Assembly: GCF_035222275.1 (NCBI RefSeq)
Contig: NW_026946360.1
Span: forward strand, 558,001-622,000
Direction: 5' to 3'
DNA: 64,000 nucleotides
Source: Podospora bellae-mahoneyi
Taxonomy: Eukaryota; Ascomycota; Sordariomycetes; Sordariales; Podosporaceae
Positions 45,420 to 55,378 of this stretch are shown one piece after another. Under the pieces are notes generated by a model that saw nothing but the letters and a program-made list of their open reading frames with translations, made no database searches and was not told the origin of the DNA. Every line of letters starts with the position of its first letter. Position 1 is the first letter of the stretch. The translations under genes and the position numbers were made by a program.

Positions 45420-47927
45420 ATGATGGCTGGCAGCCCCAGCAGTCCGGGCACTGCGGACAGTCGACGGGGAGCCAATGCGAAGCGGCCAGCTCAGCGGTCC
45501 AGCATTGCGTGCCAGAGCTGCCGCAAGTCAAAAATCAAGTGCAACAACACAGGTGGCGATTCGCCGTGCGACACTTGCATCCGAAATGGCAAAGAATGCA
45601 CCTATCCAGAAGCGCCGCCGGTGCAGCCTAAGCGCTCAGAGCCCCCCGCCGGTCCAAAGGCGGAGCAGGGCACTGAACGCAAGCGGGTGCGGAGGATGGA
45701 GGATATCGTGAAGATGGAGGGTGCCGTGCCGGCCGCTATGATCGCCGAGGATGTGCTATCGATGCCGTATCTAAACGAGGCTGTTTGGTCACAACTGTTT
45801 GACATATACCGGCTTCACTTTGCGACCGAGTTGCCTTTCCTGCACTTGGCAACGTTGAAGGAGAAGTTGGGGAGCAGATTCAGGGCTAAGCCCAGCGATA
45901 CATCCCCAGAAATCAATCTTGTGCTGCTAGGCATTCTGACCTTGACGGCGCGCTTCCATCAGACCTTGGTATCATATGTTACCGTGCCGAAGAATGCATC
46001 AAGCGCTGCTGCAACACCGAAACCGCAGCCCCCTGGACCTGACCTCAAGGCGTCTGTGGCGTCGGAGTATTATGCCGAGATCCTGACTAAAGCTCTCGGC
46101 GGGCTGAGGACCAGCATGACGGTGGCCTCGGTGGAAAGAGTTCAAGCTTTCCTCATGCTTGGCTTGTACGAATGGAGCCAAGCAGTCCCGAGAGTTGGCG
46201 GCATGGCTGCGTGGATGTATGTCGGTGTGGCTATCCGCATGGCCCAGGCCTTGGGTCTCGGCCATGGCGATGGGGAACCCGGAAAGAAGTTCAGCATGCG
46301 ACCTGCGCTTGCGAGAGGGCCTAGCATTCCTCACTCACAAATGATTATCGCCAAGGAGATTCGAAGGAGGACCATGTTCAGTTGTCTGATACTGGACCGT
46401 CTTTTGGGCTGTGGTAAAGACCGGGTGTCCACGATTCGATCTGAGGACCTCCGGATTCAGCTCCCATGCGCCGAAATGTCATTTGATCTGTCAGAGGACG
46501 TCTTTACGGGATTCTTGAACCCTGTCCCGGGAATCGACAAGAAGCGGCCTATTAGTGACAGTGTCCTGGGGCGTTTTGTACGTCTGGTTGACCTTTGGGG
46601 CGAGATCTCACGGTGGAGTTTTGCGGGTGGTCGCTTCACCGAGACGGAAGCTCCATGGCACTCGGCATCGAAGTTTTGCCAGCTGCGCGAGAAACTCGAG
46701 GGTTTCTACGCTGATCTACCTCCCAACTTCCAGTGGTCGGACTCTAACTACTACAAGCACGAGAACCACCAAGCGAGTAGCGTGTATGTTTCGTTGCATA
46801 TGCTCGGTGCTGTTTGCAGGATAATGCTTCACCGGGAGTATATCCCGTTCATCCCCATCCGCTGTGACAGGCCTGTGGGTCCGCTCGACGAGCCCGTTTT
46901 CACTGAGGGTCAGGAGCCGGCCGGCTTCTGGGACACCAGCGCCGAGGAGATCTTCCGTGCGGCGAGGGACATTGTTGACTTGGTGGAAATCTGTGGCGAC
47001 AAGCTGCCCATGTCAGCACTGGTTTTGTTTTCTGTCTGGACTGCAGCCTTTGTCGGTATCTACGCCGTCCATTTTCCCCACATGGACACCAAGGGCCACA
47101 TGCTCCCGTCCTTTTCAGGTGATCTTGAAATCACCAAAAACGGTCCTACTGGGACAACCTTCTCCACCCTCAAGCAGATGTCCCGGTGGTTGAAGCTGGC
47201 CGAAACGTACTGCAACTACTTCCGTGAGATGGCTTGCTACTACGAAAAGGTCAAGTCAGACTGGGACAAGCACAGCGGTAGGCCGGGCAACAACGAGGGC
47301 AAGCTCATCAGCGTGCGGTTAGGCGGTGGCGGTCTCGAGGAGTGGCAGAAACAGAGTCGAAAGATCATCAATAACGGTGAGATACTCGGCACGGGCGGCC
47401 CAGACGACAAGCAGTCCTCCCGAGACAGCACCGTCGAGCCAAATTCCCACCAACAGCAACAGCAACAACAACAACAACAACAACAACACGAAGAGAAGCC
47501 CTCCCGGTCAACTTCATTCACCCCGATCAACTCTTCCAACCACCACCCCCAACCCTACCATCATCAGTCGCACGACTCCAACGGCAAAATGGAAGACAAC
47601 GCTGACAGCTGGCGCTTCCACCCACATCACCCGCATCAGCCATCCCCTTCTCAGTCATCTACCACGATCCCCTCGCCAGAAATGCCCATGGTTTCCTTCC
47701 CGACGCTGCCGCTGGGGTACTCGTCGAATGAGATTGTGAGCTATGTGGCCGAGGCGCAGAGCATGCCCTGGTTTCATGCTCCCGGGGGGATCGACCAGTT
47801 TGCGCACGGGACAAAGGAGAGCGAGACGCTGGATAACGGGAATTTGTTTTGGGGGAGTATACCGGAGGCTATCTTGATGGGGGCTGGGCCCGGGGGGCAG
47901 GCGCAGATGGGTGGGGGTTTTGCTTAG
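45420..47927 (+). CDS. Zn2Cys6 fungal transcription factor (835 aa from the first in-frame ATG)
   Basis: This is a zinc binuclear-cluster regulator. The cluster is at residues 31-60 with cysteines 31, 34, 41, 50, 53 and 60 (spacing CX2CX6CX8CX2CX6C) and a basic SCRKSKIKC core. The fungal-specific TF domain follows at ~115-430: LFDIYRLHFATELPFLHLA, WMYVGVAIRMAQALGLGHG and EIRRRTMFSCLILDRLLGCG. The C-terminal region is low complexity with 12 Gln (residues 678-689, mixed CAA/CAG) and His/Pro/Ser-rich sequence, likely for activation. The frame is open without ATG for 122 codons upstream (45054-45419). It encodes Pro-rich, protein-like text such as QSILSPADPSEQPPPKRKF, so the true N-terminus may lie further upstream through splicing or non-AUG initiation. 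The regulon is unknown. The gene is unbroken here. Confidence 0.88.
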   Translation: MMAGSPSSPGTADSRRGANAKRPAQRSSIACQSCRKSKIKCNNTGGDSPCDTCIRNGKECTYPEAPPVQPKRSEPPAGPKAEQGTERKRVRRMEDIVKMEGAVPAAMIAEDVLSMPYLNEAVWSQLFDIYRLHFATELPFLHLATLKEKLGSRFRAKPSDTSPEINLVLLGILTLTARFHQTLVSYVTVPKNASSAAATPKPQPPGPDLKASVASEYYAEILTKALGGLRTSMTVASVERVQAFLMLGLYEWSQAVPRVGGMAAWMYVGVAIRMAQALGLGHGDGEPGKKFSMRPALARGPSIPHSQMIIAKEIRRRTMFSCLILDRLLGCGKDRVSTIRSEDLRIQLPCAEMSFDLSEDVFTGFLNPVPGIDKKRPISDSVLGRFVRLVDLWGEISRWSFAGGRFTETEAPWHSASKFCQLREKLEGFYADLPPNFQWSDSNYYKHENHQASSVYVSLHMLGAVCRIMLHREYIPFIPIRCDRPVGPLDEPVFTEGQEPAGFWDTSAEEIFRAARDIVDLVEICGDKLPMSALVLFSVWTAAFVGIYAVHFPHMDTKGHMLPSFSGDLEITKNGPTGTTFSTLKQMSRWLKLAETYCNYFREMACYYEKVKSDWDKHSGRPGNNEGKLISVRLGGGGLEEWQKQSRKIINNGEILGTGGPDDKQSSRDSTVEPNSHQQQQQQQQQQQQHEEKPSRSTSFTPINSSNHHPQPYHHQSHDSNGKMEDNADSWRFHPHHPHQPSPSQSSTTIPSPEMPMVSFPTLPLGYSSNEIVSYVAEAQSMPWFHAPGGIDQFAHGTKESETLDNGNLFWGSIPEAILMGAGPGGQAQMGGGFA
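47451..47486 (+). repeat. CAA/CAG repeat encoding polyglutamine
   Basis: Twelve glutamine codons, mostly CAA, lie in the C-terminal half of the Zn2Cys6 factor. The first few alternate CAA and CAG. Confidence 0.95.
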
Positions 47928-49172
47928 TTGGGTAGGGATTGTGGTGAATGACCATGTATGTGTGTGCTTTTTGCAAGGGGCGATGTGCTTTTTGAGAGAG
48001 AAAGATGGTGATTTGGTGGGACATACTTTGATTGAATATGGATTGGAATTTTTTTATTTTATTTTATTTTTTGATTATTTATCCGTGTGCATTTAGTGGT
48101 TTGTCATCTGTTTATTATGTTTTTGTCAAGTTAAAGGGCGGCGGTGGGTATATGTTATCTCGCATTAGGGGTTCAAGGAGTGGGGGGTGAAGTGGAACGG
48201 GAAAGAAAGCTTGGTTATTTATCACTTATAAGTTGAGACCGATTTTTTTTTTCTTTTTTCTTTTTTTCACGCGCTGGTTTATTCTATGAAAAACTCTTCT
48301 CTGGCTTGTGGATTTCTTTTTGGATGCGTGTACGAAAACAAAGGTTACGGACTTTGGTTATGTAGGTAGGGTATGAAGGGCAGGTTTCATGTGATCCACA
48401 TGTTTGTTTTCATGATGTTCTATATGACGATGCTCTTTAAATGGGCAAGGCTGTGGTCGATGGGGTTATTGGTTTCATGGGAGGGCATTTGTTCTTGAAA
48501 CCCGGTTTTCTTTGTGGTTTGGCAATTGCCATCTACATGGTTGGGAAATAGAGGTAAACGTGGTGGAAGTAATGAATGGCCACCTTCAAGAAGAGTTCGA
48601 TACCGGGGGCTGTGGCCTGTGTTTACGTGGTGAAACATTAGATTGAAGCTGGCTGTTCGAAAATATTTATAGGAAATTTGGGGCGGGGGTTGGCGCGAGC
48701 AGGGAAAATGACAGAGTCAATGACCAAGGGCAAGTTGTGGTAGGGTGTGATAAAAATTGACGTTGGTTTTAAACACACTTCTTTCAGCACAAGAGCCAGT
48801 CTTGTCGATGAGGTTTTGTATGGGGCTTTATTTCCTGTTTCTCGCTGGAACATGTATTTTTGTTTCTCTTGAACTGTGTAGGTAGGTAAAGTTACACTCC
48901 ACGTGTACAAACCTCGTCTTGCTTGTTGCTGCTTTGTCAAGGTACATGATGGCTTGCCGAATGCGGCCAGGATAGGTAGGTAAGGTATGTTCGACCTTTG
49001 AATTCCAGTACCAAGTCCATCAACGAGAATCCGGTCTTTGTTTCAGCACGCTGCCAGATAAACCCAGACGAGCAAGTCCACCAAGCTACCGTGTTGCACT
49101 TGCAAAGAGCTCGACAAAGTTTCCACAAAACCAACATCCTAAAATCCAAACCACTTAGCCAGGGCAGCAAAT
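47928..49172. other. intergenic between Zn2Cys6 gene and the three-exon orphan
   Basis: The region is 1.2 kb and A/T-richer than its surroundings, with T-rich runs at 48049-48072 and 48244-48268. It holds the 3' end of the transcription factor gene and the promoter of the next gene. No gene was seen. Confidence 0.55.
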
Positions 49173-51397
49173 ATGCCACCGGAAAGATCACCGAGGTCCA
49201 GCAATGCTGGCGTAACTAAAGTTCCTGCTGGCCCCAGTAATACTGGTGCCTCTGGTAACACCATTGTGTACGCTCTCCAGAGGTTGACAAGAAGGCAAGA
49301 AAGAGAACTTGCCGACAGATTAGCAGGCACGATCAACGTCCAGCACGCTCCTGTTAGAGAGGATCACACTCGCCCTCAGACCCTTGAAGAAGCGACCTAC
49401 AGGAACGTCGCGCTCTTCTTGCCGATCGAGCATTGGCCAAACCAAAGAAATGTCGAATCAGCAGCTCACAGAATGCGCGCCGCCCTAACGAGCAATCAAG
49501 CGTTTAGATTTCAGAATCTCGGGGACCCGCTAAGGCAGCATTGGTACGCAGATGAGGAATTAGGACGAACAGTACAGCAGATGTACAAGGGGTGGAGTGA
49601 CCAGTTTGATGAGAAGCTTAGACAGACACACCAAAACATCCGGGCAGTAGCCAACGAACTTGGCATGATTGACGAGGATAGCCAAAACAAGGTGTGGAAG
49701 AGAATGGAGAACGTCTTTGGTGATGCCGCGAAGATCAAAAGGCTCGAAAAGGAACTCGCCTCGACAAAGGAGCTTGTTGAGAGTTACCACACTCAGTACA
49801 ACTTTCTAGATCCAAAAATCGAGTCCAACGCTAGGAAGATAGAACGACTTCAGACGGACGTCAAAGCCAAGGACACGCTCATCAGCAAGGCGGATGCAGA
49901 GAGCGACAAGTACAGGGTTGATTATTATCTTCGCATGCTCCTCCAGCATTGGGGAATCACGAATGGGGATCACCTGGACCCAAGCCGGTGGCAAAAGTAT
50001 GACAATGCGAACCGCTTTGCCGCGGAGTTTCAGGAATATCTCGACGACGTGCTGAATGGCATACCGACATCTAGCGGCAACCTCCTTGTGCAGGTCAGGC
50101 CGCCCATCGGTGTCAAGCAGCTGATGCGTGTGGCCTCGGTACACCGAATCGTCCACGGGGTCGACCTTCTGGTCGACTGCCGAGTTGTAGCTCTGCGACT
50201 TGTTTCGGCTCGACATGATGAGGCAAACACCACCGAGGTGAGCCTGTTGCCCAAGGACCTTGAAGGTCGTTCAGAGGGCGAGACGTTCAGCCAGGTCTAT
50301 GTTCCTCCTCCGCCCCCTCCAACCCTATCAGCGGTGACGACTGGCATGGCACAGTTGACGACCTCTAGCCAAAGAGCCCAGCTCACGGAAGAGCAGCGAG
50401 AAGAGAGGGTCGGGGCGATCAAGATGGAAGCCCAGTTCTTGGTCGGGCCTGGAGTTACAAACGAGGAGCGTACCTGGCAAGCGTTGTTCGACGGGACAGT
50501 CCTTCAACTATACAACCTGAACGCCATCGCCTGCGAGCATATTCGTTAGTACCCATCTGTGCCGGGGAAAAGCTGATGACTGACAAATAAACCCACCTCC
50601 CCAACAGTCGTAGCCTTGACCGGACGCAAATCGCTCACCAGTCGACAGTTGGAGGAACGCAACATACTCCAGAGCCATGTCGACTTCATTAACAAATGGG
50701 CTTCCATCATGGAGATGGTGCACCTCTACGCCAAGAAGGCCCAGCTCCGTCCAGGCTCGTGGAAGCTGTGGGGCGGGCACTGGTTCAGAATACGAAACAG
50801 GATGACGGAGCAATGTTTCGGCGCCCACGATACTCTCGCACCCGGCCAGAGCCCTTGGTCGAGAAGGACCAAGCGCGGTCTCTTTCACGACTACGTCGGC
50901 CTGTTTGGACAGACGTGCAAGCTCTTCAACCAGCCCGCCTTGCAAACTGAAGAGTCGTTCAAGAAAGAGCTGCACCGGCTCAACATGGAACGCTGGAACC
51001 TCTACCGGTATGCCATTCAGACATGGACCCATGGCGACGCCAGGGGCGGGATCAACGACAACGGCCAGTACCGCGGTAATCCGCCAAAGCCCACGCACCC
51101 CAAGAAGGTCAACCTATGGGTGGAATGGAACTGGATCTATGAGACCGATCAGTGGAAGTATGCGCCACGACTAGACCCCAAACAGCCTCCTGGAGCTCGT
51201 AAGTGTTGGCAAGTCTCTGGTGGACTTCGATGCTAACAGCACCTCTAGCCGCCCTTTGGGACCCCCTCATTGGAACAGAACCCTTCAAAGACTTCAGCCC
51301 TTATGGTCCTGTCAGACTCGCGATCAGGTTCGAGGAGCATAACAACCCCCACGCGAGTACGTGGGGGATCGTCAATAAAAAGAAGCACCCACCATGA
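49173..51397 (+). CDS. unrecognised protein with central coiled coil (703 aa, 3 exons)
   Basis: I do not recognise this family. Exons are 49173-50544, 50608-51198 and 51249-51397. Introns of 63 and 50 nt have GT-AG ends, and the second has a CTAAC branch; the frame is kept through both. There is no signal peptide or membrane segment. Residues 1-30 are a short disordered leader. A basic helix-like stretch (LQRLTRRQERELADRL) and an alpha-helical region follow. A coiled coil spans ~186-250 (KIKRLEKELASTKEL to RKIERLQTDVKAKD). A proline tract (VPPPPPPPT) at ~378-386 separates this from the C-terminal half. That half is rich in Trp and aromatic residues, e.g. WKLWGGHWFRIRNRM, WVEWNWIYETDQWKY, and looks like a folded domain. 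Coding third-position bias is clear. No function is proposed. Confidence 0.8.
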
Positions 51398-51782
51398 TGG
51401 GATTTACAGAAAGCGAGGCTTGGGGTCTTTTGAATCCTCCACCAAAGAAAACGAAGTTCGTTACATATTCTACAACCTGAAAACTAAAATAAAATTATCT
51501 AAAGTGTTTTCATATGAATACAGACAAGCAGGCAAAGAAACAGCCAAGCGCTCTTATAGTGCCCCACTGTGAAACAGGAGAAGTAATCCGACTGAAGAGA
51601 AGGGCGAAGTCATGGATAAAAAGAAAAAGGTCGATACACCAAATACACAACTAACTCCCATGCCGTGGTCAAGGAACCCCTCAACCTCCACGCACGCTTT
51701 TCCTGTATAAAACAAACTCTCTTGCAATGTTTCTTCCAGACCTGATGTGTGGTATTGAAGAAAGACCAACATCTCCCGACAA
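51398..51782. other. convergent 3' intergenic spacer
   Basis: This is 385 nt between two converging genes. It is A-rich near 51430-51540 and contains only expected 3' untranslated sequence. Confidence 0.65.
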
Positions 51783-54700
51783 CTATCTGTTCTCCATCTT
51801 TGTGATCAGATTCCTAACCGGCGAGTTTTTCACAGCAGGCGTTCCCACCCTCCCAGCGACGGGTGGAGGCGGTGACGATACGGGCGTCTGGGGTGGCCCT
51901 GGCGAAAAGGGAATTGCCCCGGTGCTACTAAAGACGGGCAAATCTCCTCTCTTCATCGGGGCCATGGCCGACACGGGAGTGGCCACGTTGGGAGGCAGCC
52001 ACTGCAGTGGTTGCTGTTGCCGTTGAACATTCGACTCAGGGGCAGGGCCATCAGGATGATAATGGACGAACATATCCATCGGGGTTGGAGTTGAGGTAGT
52101 CCTGTGGGGCGAAACTCCACGAACGGGACTCGAGAAGGTGGGAGTGAAAGAACTCATAGCGGAGTTGGAAAAGGTTTCAGAAGCCGGGTAAAGCGGAGAT
52201 GCTGGCGATTCTGAAGGTTGATAATGGCCTGGTGATGATAAGGCAGGCAGAGGGTAGTTCTCTGCGGCTGACGCAAGGGGGCTCGAGACAAAGGTGGACT
52301 CAGTGTCGGATGGGGTGGCGGGAACCGTCTGGTTTTCCGGTGGTTGAACTGAGAGGAGAGGTTTATTTTCGTTCGGCTCGGTAGGCACCGTCACAGAGAT
52401 GGTATCTGTTGCGGCAAGTTTGGCTTGCGCATTTCGTTCCCGTTCCCGAGCATCACGCACCGCCTTGGACACAACAGTGATCTTAATCTTCTTCATGTCT
52501 TTCGCCAGCTTATCGACTTCGTCACCACCCTCGCCACCGGACTTTGGAAGTTCGGGTGCTGCCACAGCGGGGGCACCAACATGTTTCTTGGAAACTCTTG
52601 GGGCTCTGGGAACAGGCTCCTTCTTGGCTGGGGCCCGAGTTTTTCTCACATTGATTCCGGAAGCATTGGTCCGAACACTTGCGACAGAATCAGATCTGAC
52701 ATGTTCCAACCTCGAGCCGGCACGTATCGGTGCTGTAGGAAGTGGCGGTGCCGAGTCCACAGTCTCCGACACCGCTGTCGACACCGTTGTTGACGCAGTA
52801 CTAAGTCGCCGACTGGGGGGTGGTCTTTTCTTCTCCGTAGCAAGCACTGCTGGACCGGCGACTGTTTTTCGTCGTGATTTGCGATCATCGTCCTCGTCTT
52901 CTAAGTACGTCGGCCTAGTTTTACGCTCTCTTAACGACATTCTGGTGGGTGCTCGTTCTACAATCACCGGAGGAGGAACGTCAACCGGGATAGTCTGTGG
53001 ATCTGCATCTTCTGCACCTTGAGCCAAGGCAAACTGACGTTCGCGCCGGGCTCGAGTTGCCTCTGCGCCAAGCTCCTCATGAGTGCAGCTGTCCGTCTGT
53101 CGTTCTGATGGGATCAGCAATCTGCTTAGTTCGAGAGCTGCTGTGGTCCACGCAACGTCAGGTGGAGGAGGTGTAGGCGCCCTGTAACTATGGCCGTGGC
53201 TGTTTGGTACGCCGAAACCTGACACACTGCGGCGAGTATTCTTTGGAGGCACAGCTGCTCTAGCTGCTGATGCTTGTGTTGGCGAAGAGTAGGTTGGCGG
53301 AATGACATTTCGAGGCTTCCTGATCTCAACCGAGGGGGCACTGATGGCGGCTTCGAGTGCTTCAAGCTCTGGAACAGACCACCACGATGGGTCGTACCGA
53401 CGGGCTCGGTCCTCTTTTGGTGGGTTTCCTTTCACAGCCTCTACTGTGCCCAGCTTCTGGCCCATCTCGTAACCAAGTCCAGAGGGAGCTACCTCCTGCT
53501 TGGCGCGAGGACCATCGCCAGCGAGACCACATATGTGGCTCAGTACCCCCGAGCACAAAGCCCGATCGCTGTAACCGCCTTCCAGAACGCTGATAACCCG
53601 CCCCTCCACACTTGTGCCCTCTTCGGCAGCAATCTTCACGACGTCTCTGGTTAGTCGGGCATAGAATTCAGTCGGGACATTGACGTTGTGCCGCTGCATG
53701 CCGGGGCTTTCCCACTCGCTGGCGTCAAAACCGGCAGACAAAAAGATGGCGGCTCTTGAATTCACCCCCTGAGCACGTAGTTTCTCGGTCTGGACCCTCA
53801 AGTACTCCCGAGTCTTGTCTAGCAAAATCGAGTATTTGGACTCGTACAATGCCCAAAAGTCAGCCTCCGTCTTCCATGGCTGCAGATGAACATTCCAGAT
53901 ACTCTGGCCGTGCGCGTTGTCGATACATATGCTGGCGTTCCTAACCTTGTCTTCATCGCCCATCTCGCACGGGTAAGAGTTGATGTCGTGCAAACTAAAG
54001 TACCCAATCGATGTTTTCTTCCACCAGGCTGCATTCTTACCCAGCCCAGCGGACCTCGCATTATGTAGCCAGGCAATGGACTGGGAGCCATCGCCGTGAT
54101 GAAGGTCGAAATCGATGATCGCCGCGTGGGTTAGACCGTGGCTGAGGATGGCGTGCATGATACCGACATGAACATTGTTTATCCAGCAGAACCCTGACGG
54201 ATAGGAGCCAGAGCAATGGTGACCAGGCGGTCGGATGGCAACAAAGGCCCGCTGTGGCCCCTGGGGACGAAACACGGCATCGACCGCATCACATACACCC
54301 CCCAATGCTCCCTCAAGAGCCTCCAAGGTTTCTGCGCAGAGATATAGATCCCCCTCATGAAGTTTTTGAGGAGCGCCCGTGTTGGCCCCGCGGTCGATAT
54401 CTGGTCGCTGGAGCTCTTTTCCGTTGATGGCCAGCTTCGATTCGGCCGTCTCACACATGATCTTGAGCTCTTCCATCCATTTCGTACCGTGGACATTGGT
54501 CACCGTCTGGGAGGTTAGCGGAAGTCGCCTGTCGCTTTTTTGTATTCGAAAAGGTATTGTGGGCAGCTGCGCCGGGTTGGCCTCTGGGGCAATTGGAAAG
54601 TCCCCATCCTGATGTCGTTCGCCCAGCCGGACATATGCGGCAGATACACCCAGGACACAGGCCTTAACCCTCTCTGGTCGTTCGACAATGGTGCTGAGCT

Positions 54701-55343
54701 GCGCTTTCGAGGTTTTTGGTCGCGAGAATCTGTGACCGTAGCAGGCATCCTGAAGAATGACAACCGTCTCGGCCGGGCGGTTCCAGTCCGGCCCATGGAG
54801 AGCATCTAGCTCAGCTTTGAAGTGAGCATTCGCGACGGCTTGCGGGGTCAGGATGGGCTTCTCTGGAAATTCGGGCGACATGCTTCTCAGTGGTGATCTG
54901 GCGGACCTCGATGGGGTTGGAGAGAGGATGCTGGCGGAGCTTGCTCGGCGGAGTGGCGTTACACCGTTGACCGAGCGGAGCGAGTTCGTTGAGGCTTTTC
55001 TTAGTAGGGCGGGAGTGCCAGCCCTGGATGGTGATCTGACGGAGGAAGAGTTGGACAGCGGACTGCGCATGGCACTGCTTGGTCGACGCGGGGAGCTCTC
55101 AGAAGGATAATCATACGAGGAGGTGGGCTTGAGGGGGCTAGGCCGAGGGGCGCGGGGCTGCCTTGCCGGCGATGAGGTGGTTGATATGGTCAGGTGTTGG
55201 AGCGACTGGGTCAAGTCGCCCTCTCTGGGACTCTTTGAGCCATCTTTGTTGCTTGCGGGCCTGTCTTGCTGGGGGTCAACTTGAGGTTGGAAGGTCCTCT
55301 TTGGACGAGAGGACAACTCAGACAACGACGCCGGCGACGCCAT
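51783..55343 (-). CDS. HOS3-like histone deacetylase (1186 aa)
   Basis: This is a zinc-dependent deacetylase of the fungal Hos3 group, acting on histones or other proteins. It is a single exon. The open frame extends 14 codons further upstream but only with a GTG; the first ATG is at 55343 (MASPASLSELSSRPKRTF). Residues 1-195 are disordered and rich in SP/RS sites. The catalytic domain spans ~199-600: VVILQDACYGHRFSRPKTSK, the His dyad in IRPPGHHCSGSYPSGFCWIN (~370), the metal-binding IIDFDLHHGDGSQS, and SAGFDASEWESPGMQRHNV (~535). All ligands (Asp, His, Asp) look present. The C-terminal ~580 residues are low complexity with Ala/Lys coiled-coil-like patches and Pro/Ser stretches, longer than in yeast Hos3 (about 700 residues in all). 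The long tail may serve targeting, for instance to septa as described for yeast Hos3; that is inference. Confidence 0.92.
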   Translation of the reverse strand: MASPASLSELSSRPKRTFQPQVDPQQDRPASNKDGSKSPREGDLTQSLQHLTISTTSSPARQPRAPRPSPLKPTSSYDYPSESSPRRPSSAMRSPLSNSSSVRSPSRAGTPALLRKASTNSLRSVNGVTPLRRASSASILSPTPSRSARSPLRSMSPEFPEKPILTPQAVANAHFKAELDALHGPDWNRPAETVVILQDACYGHRFSRPKTSKAQLSTIVERPERVKACVLGVSAAYVRLGERHQDGDFPIAPEANPAQLPTIPFRIQKSDRRLPLTSQTVTNVHGTKWMEELKIMCETAESKLAINGKELQRPDIDRGANTGAPQKLHEGDLYLCAETLEALEGALGGVCDAVDAVFRPQGPQRAFVAIRPPGHHCSGSYPSGFCWINNVHVGIMHAILSHGLTHAAIIDFDLHHGDGSQSIAWLHNARSAGLGKNAAWWKKTSIGYFSLHDINSYPCEMGDEDKVRNASICIDNAHGQSIWNVHLQPWKTEADFWALYESKYSILLDKTREYLRVQTEKLRAQGVNSRAAIFLSAGFDASEWESPGMQRHNVNVPTEFYARLTRDVVKIAAEEGTSVEGRVISVLEGGYSDRALCSGVLSHICGLAGDGPRAKQEVAPSGLGYEMGQKLGTVEAVKGNPPKEDRARRYDPSWWSVPELEALEAAISAPSVEIRKPRNVIPPTYSSPTQASAARAAVPPKNTRRSVSGFGVPNSHGHSYRAPTPPPPDVAWTTAALELSRLLIPSERQTDSCTHEELGAEATRARRERQFALAQGAEDADPQTIPVDVPPPVIVERAPTRMSLRERKTRPTYLEDEDDDRKSRRKTVAGPAVLATEKKRPPPSRRLSTASTTVSTAVSETVDSAPPLPTAPIRAGSRLEHVRSDSVASVRTNASGINVRKTRAPAKKEPVPRAPRVSKKHVGAPAVAAPELPKSGGEGGDEVDKLAKDMKKIKITVVSKAVRDARERERNAQAKLAATDTISVTVPTEPNENKPLLSVQPPENQTVPATPSDTESTFVSSPLASAAENYPLPALSSPGHYQPSESPASPLYPASETFSNSAMSSFTPTFSSPVRGVSPHRTTSTPTPMDMFVHYHPDGPAPESNVQRQQQPLQWLPPNVATPVSAMAPMKRGDLPVFSSTGAIPFSPGPPQTPVSSPPPPVAGRVGTPAVKNSPVRNLITKMENR

Positions 55344-55378
55344 TATGAATGAGGTCGGTGTTGATGCAGCTGCTGCAT
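55343..55378 (-). other. uORF (11 codons) overlapping the HOS3 start
   Basis: An ATG at 55378-55376 opens an 11-codon frame (MQQLHQHRPHS). Its TAA (55345-55343) shares one base with the HOS3 ATG (TAATG). This arrangement allows termination-reinitiation or start-site competition. Whether it is inside the transcript is not visible. Confidence 0.6.
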
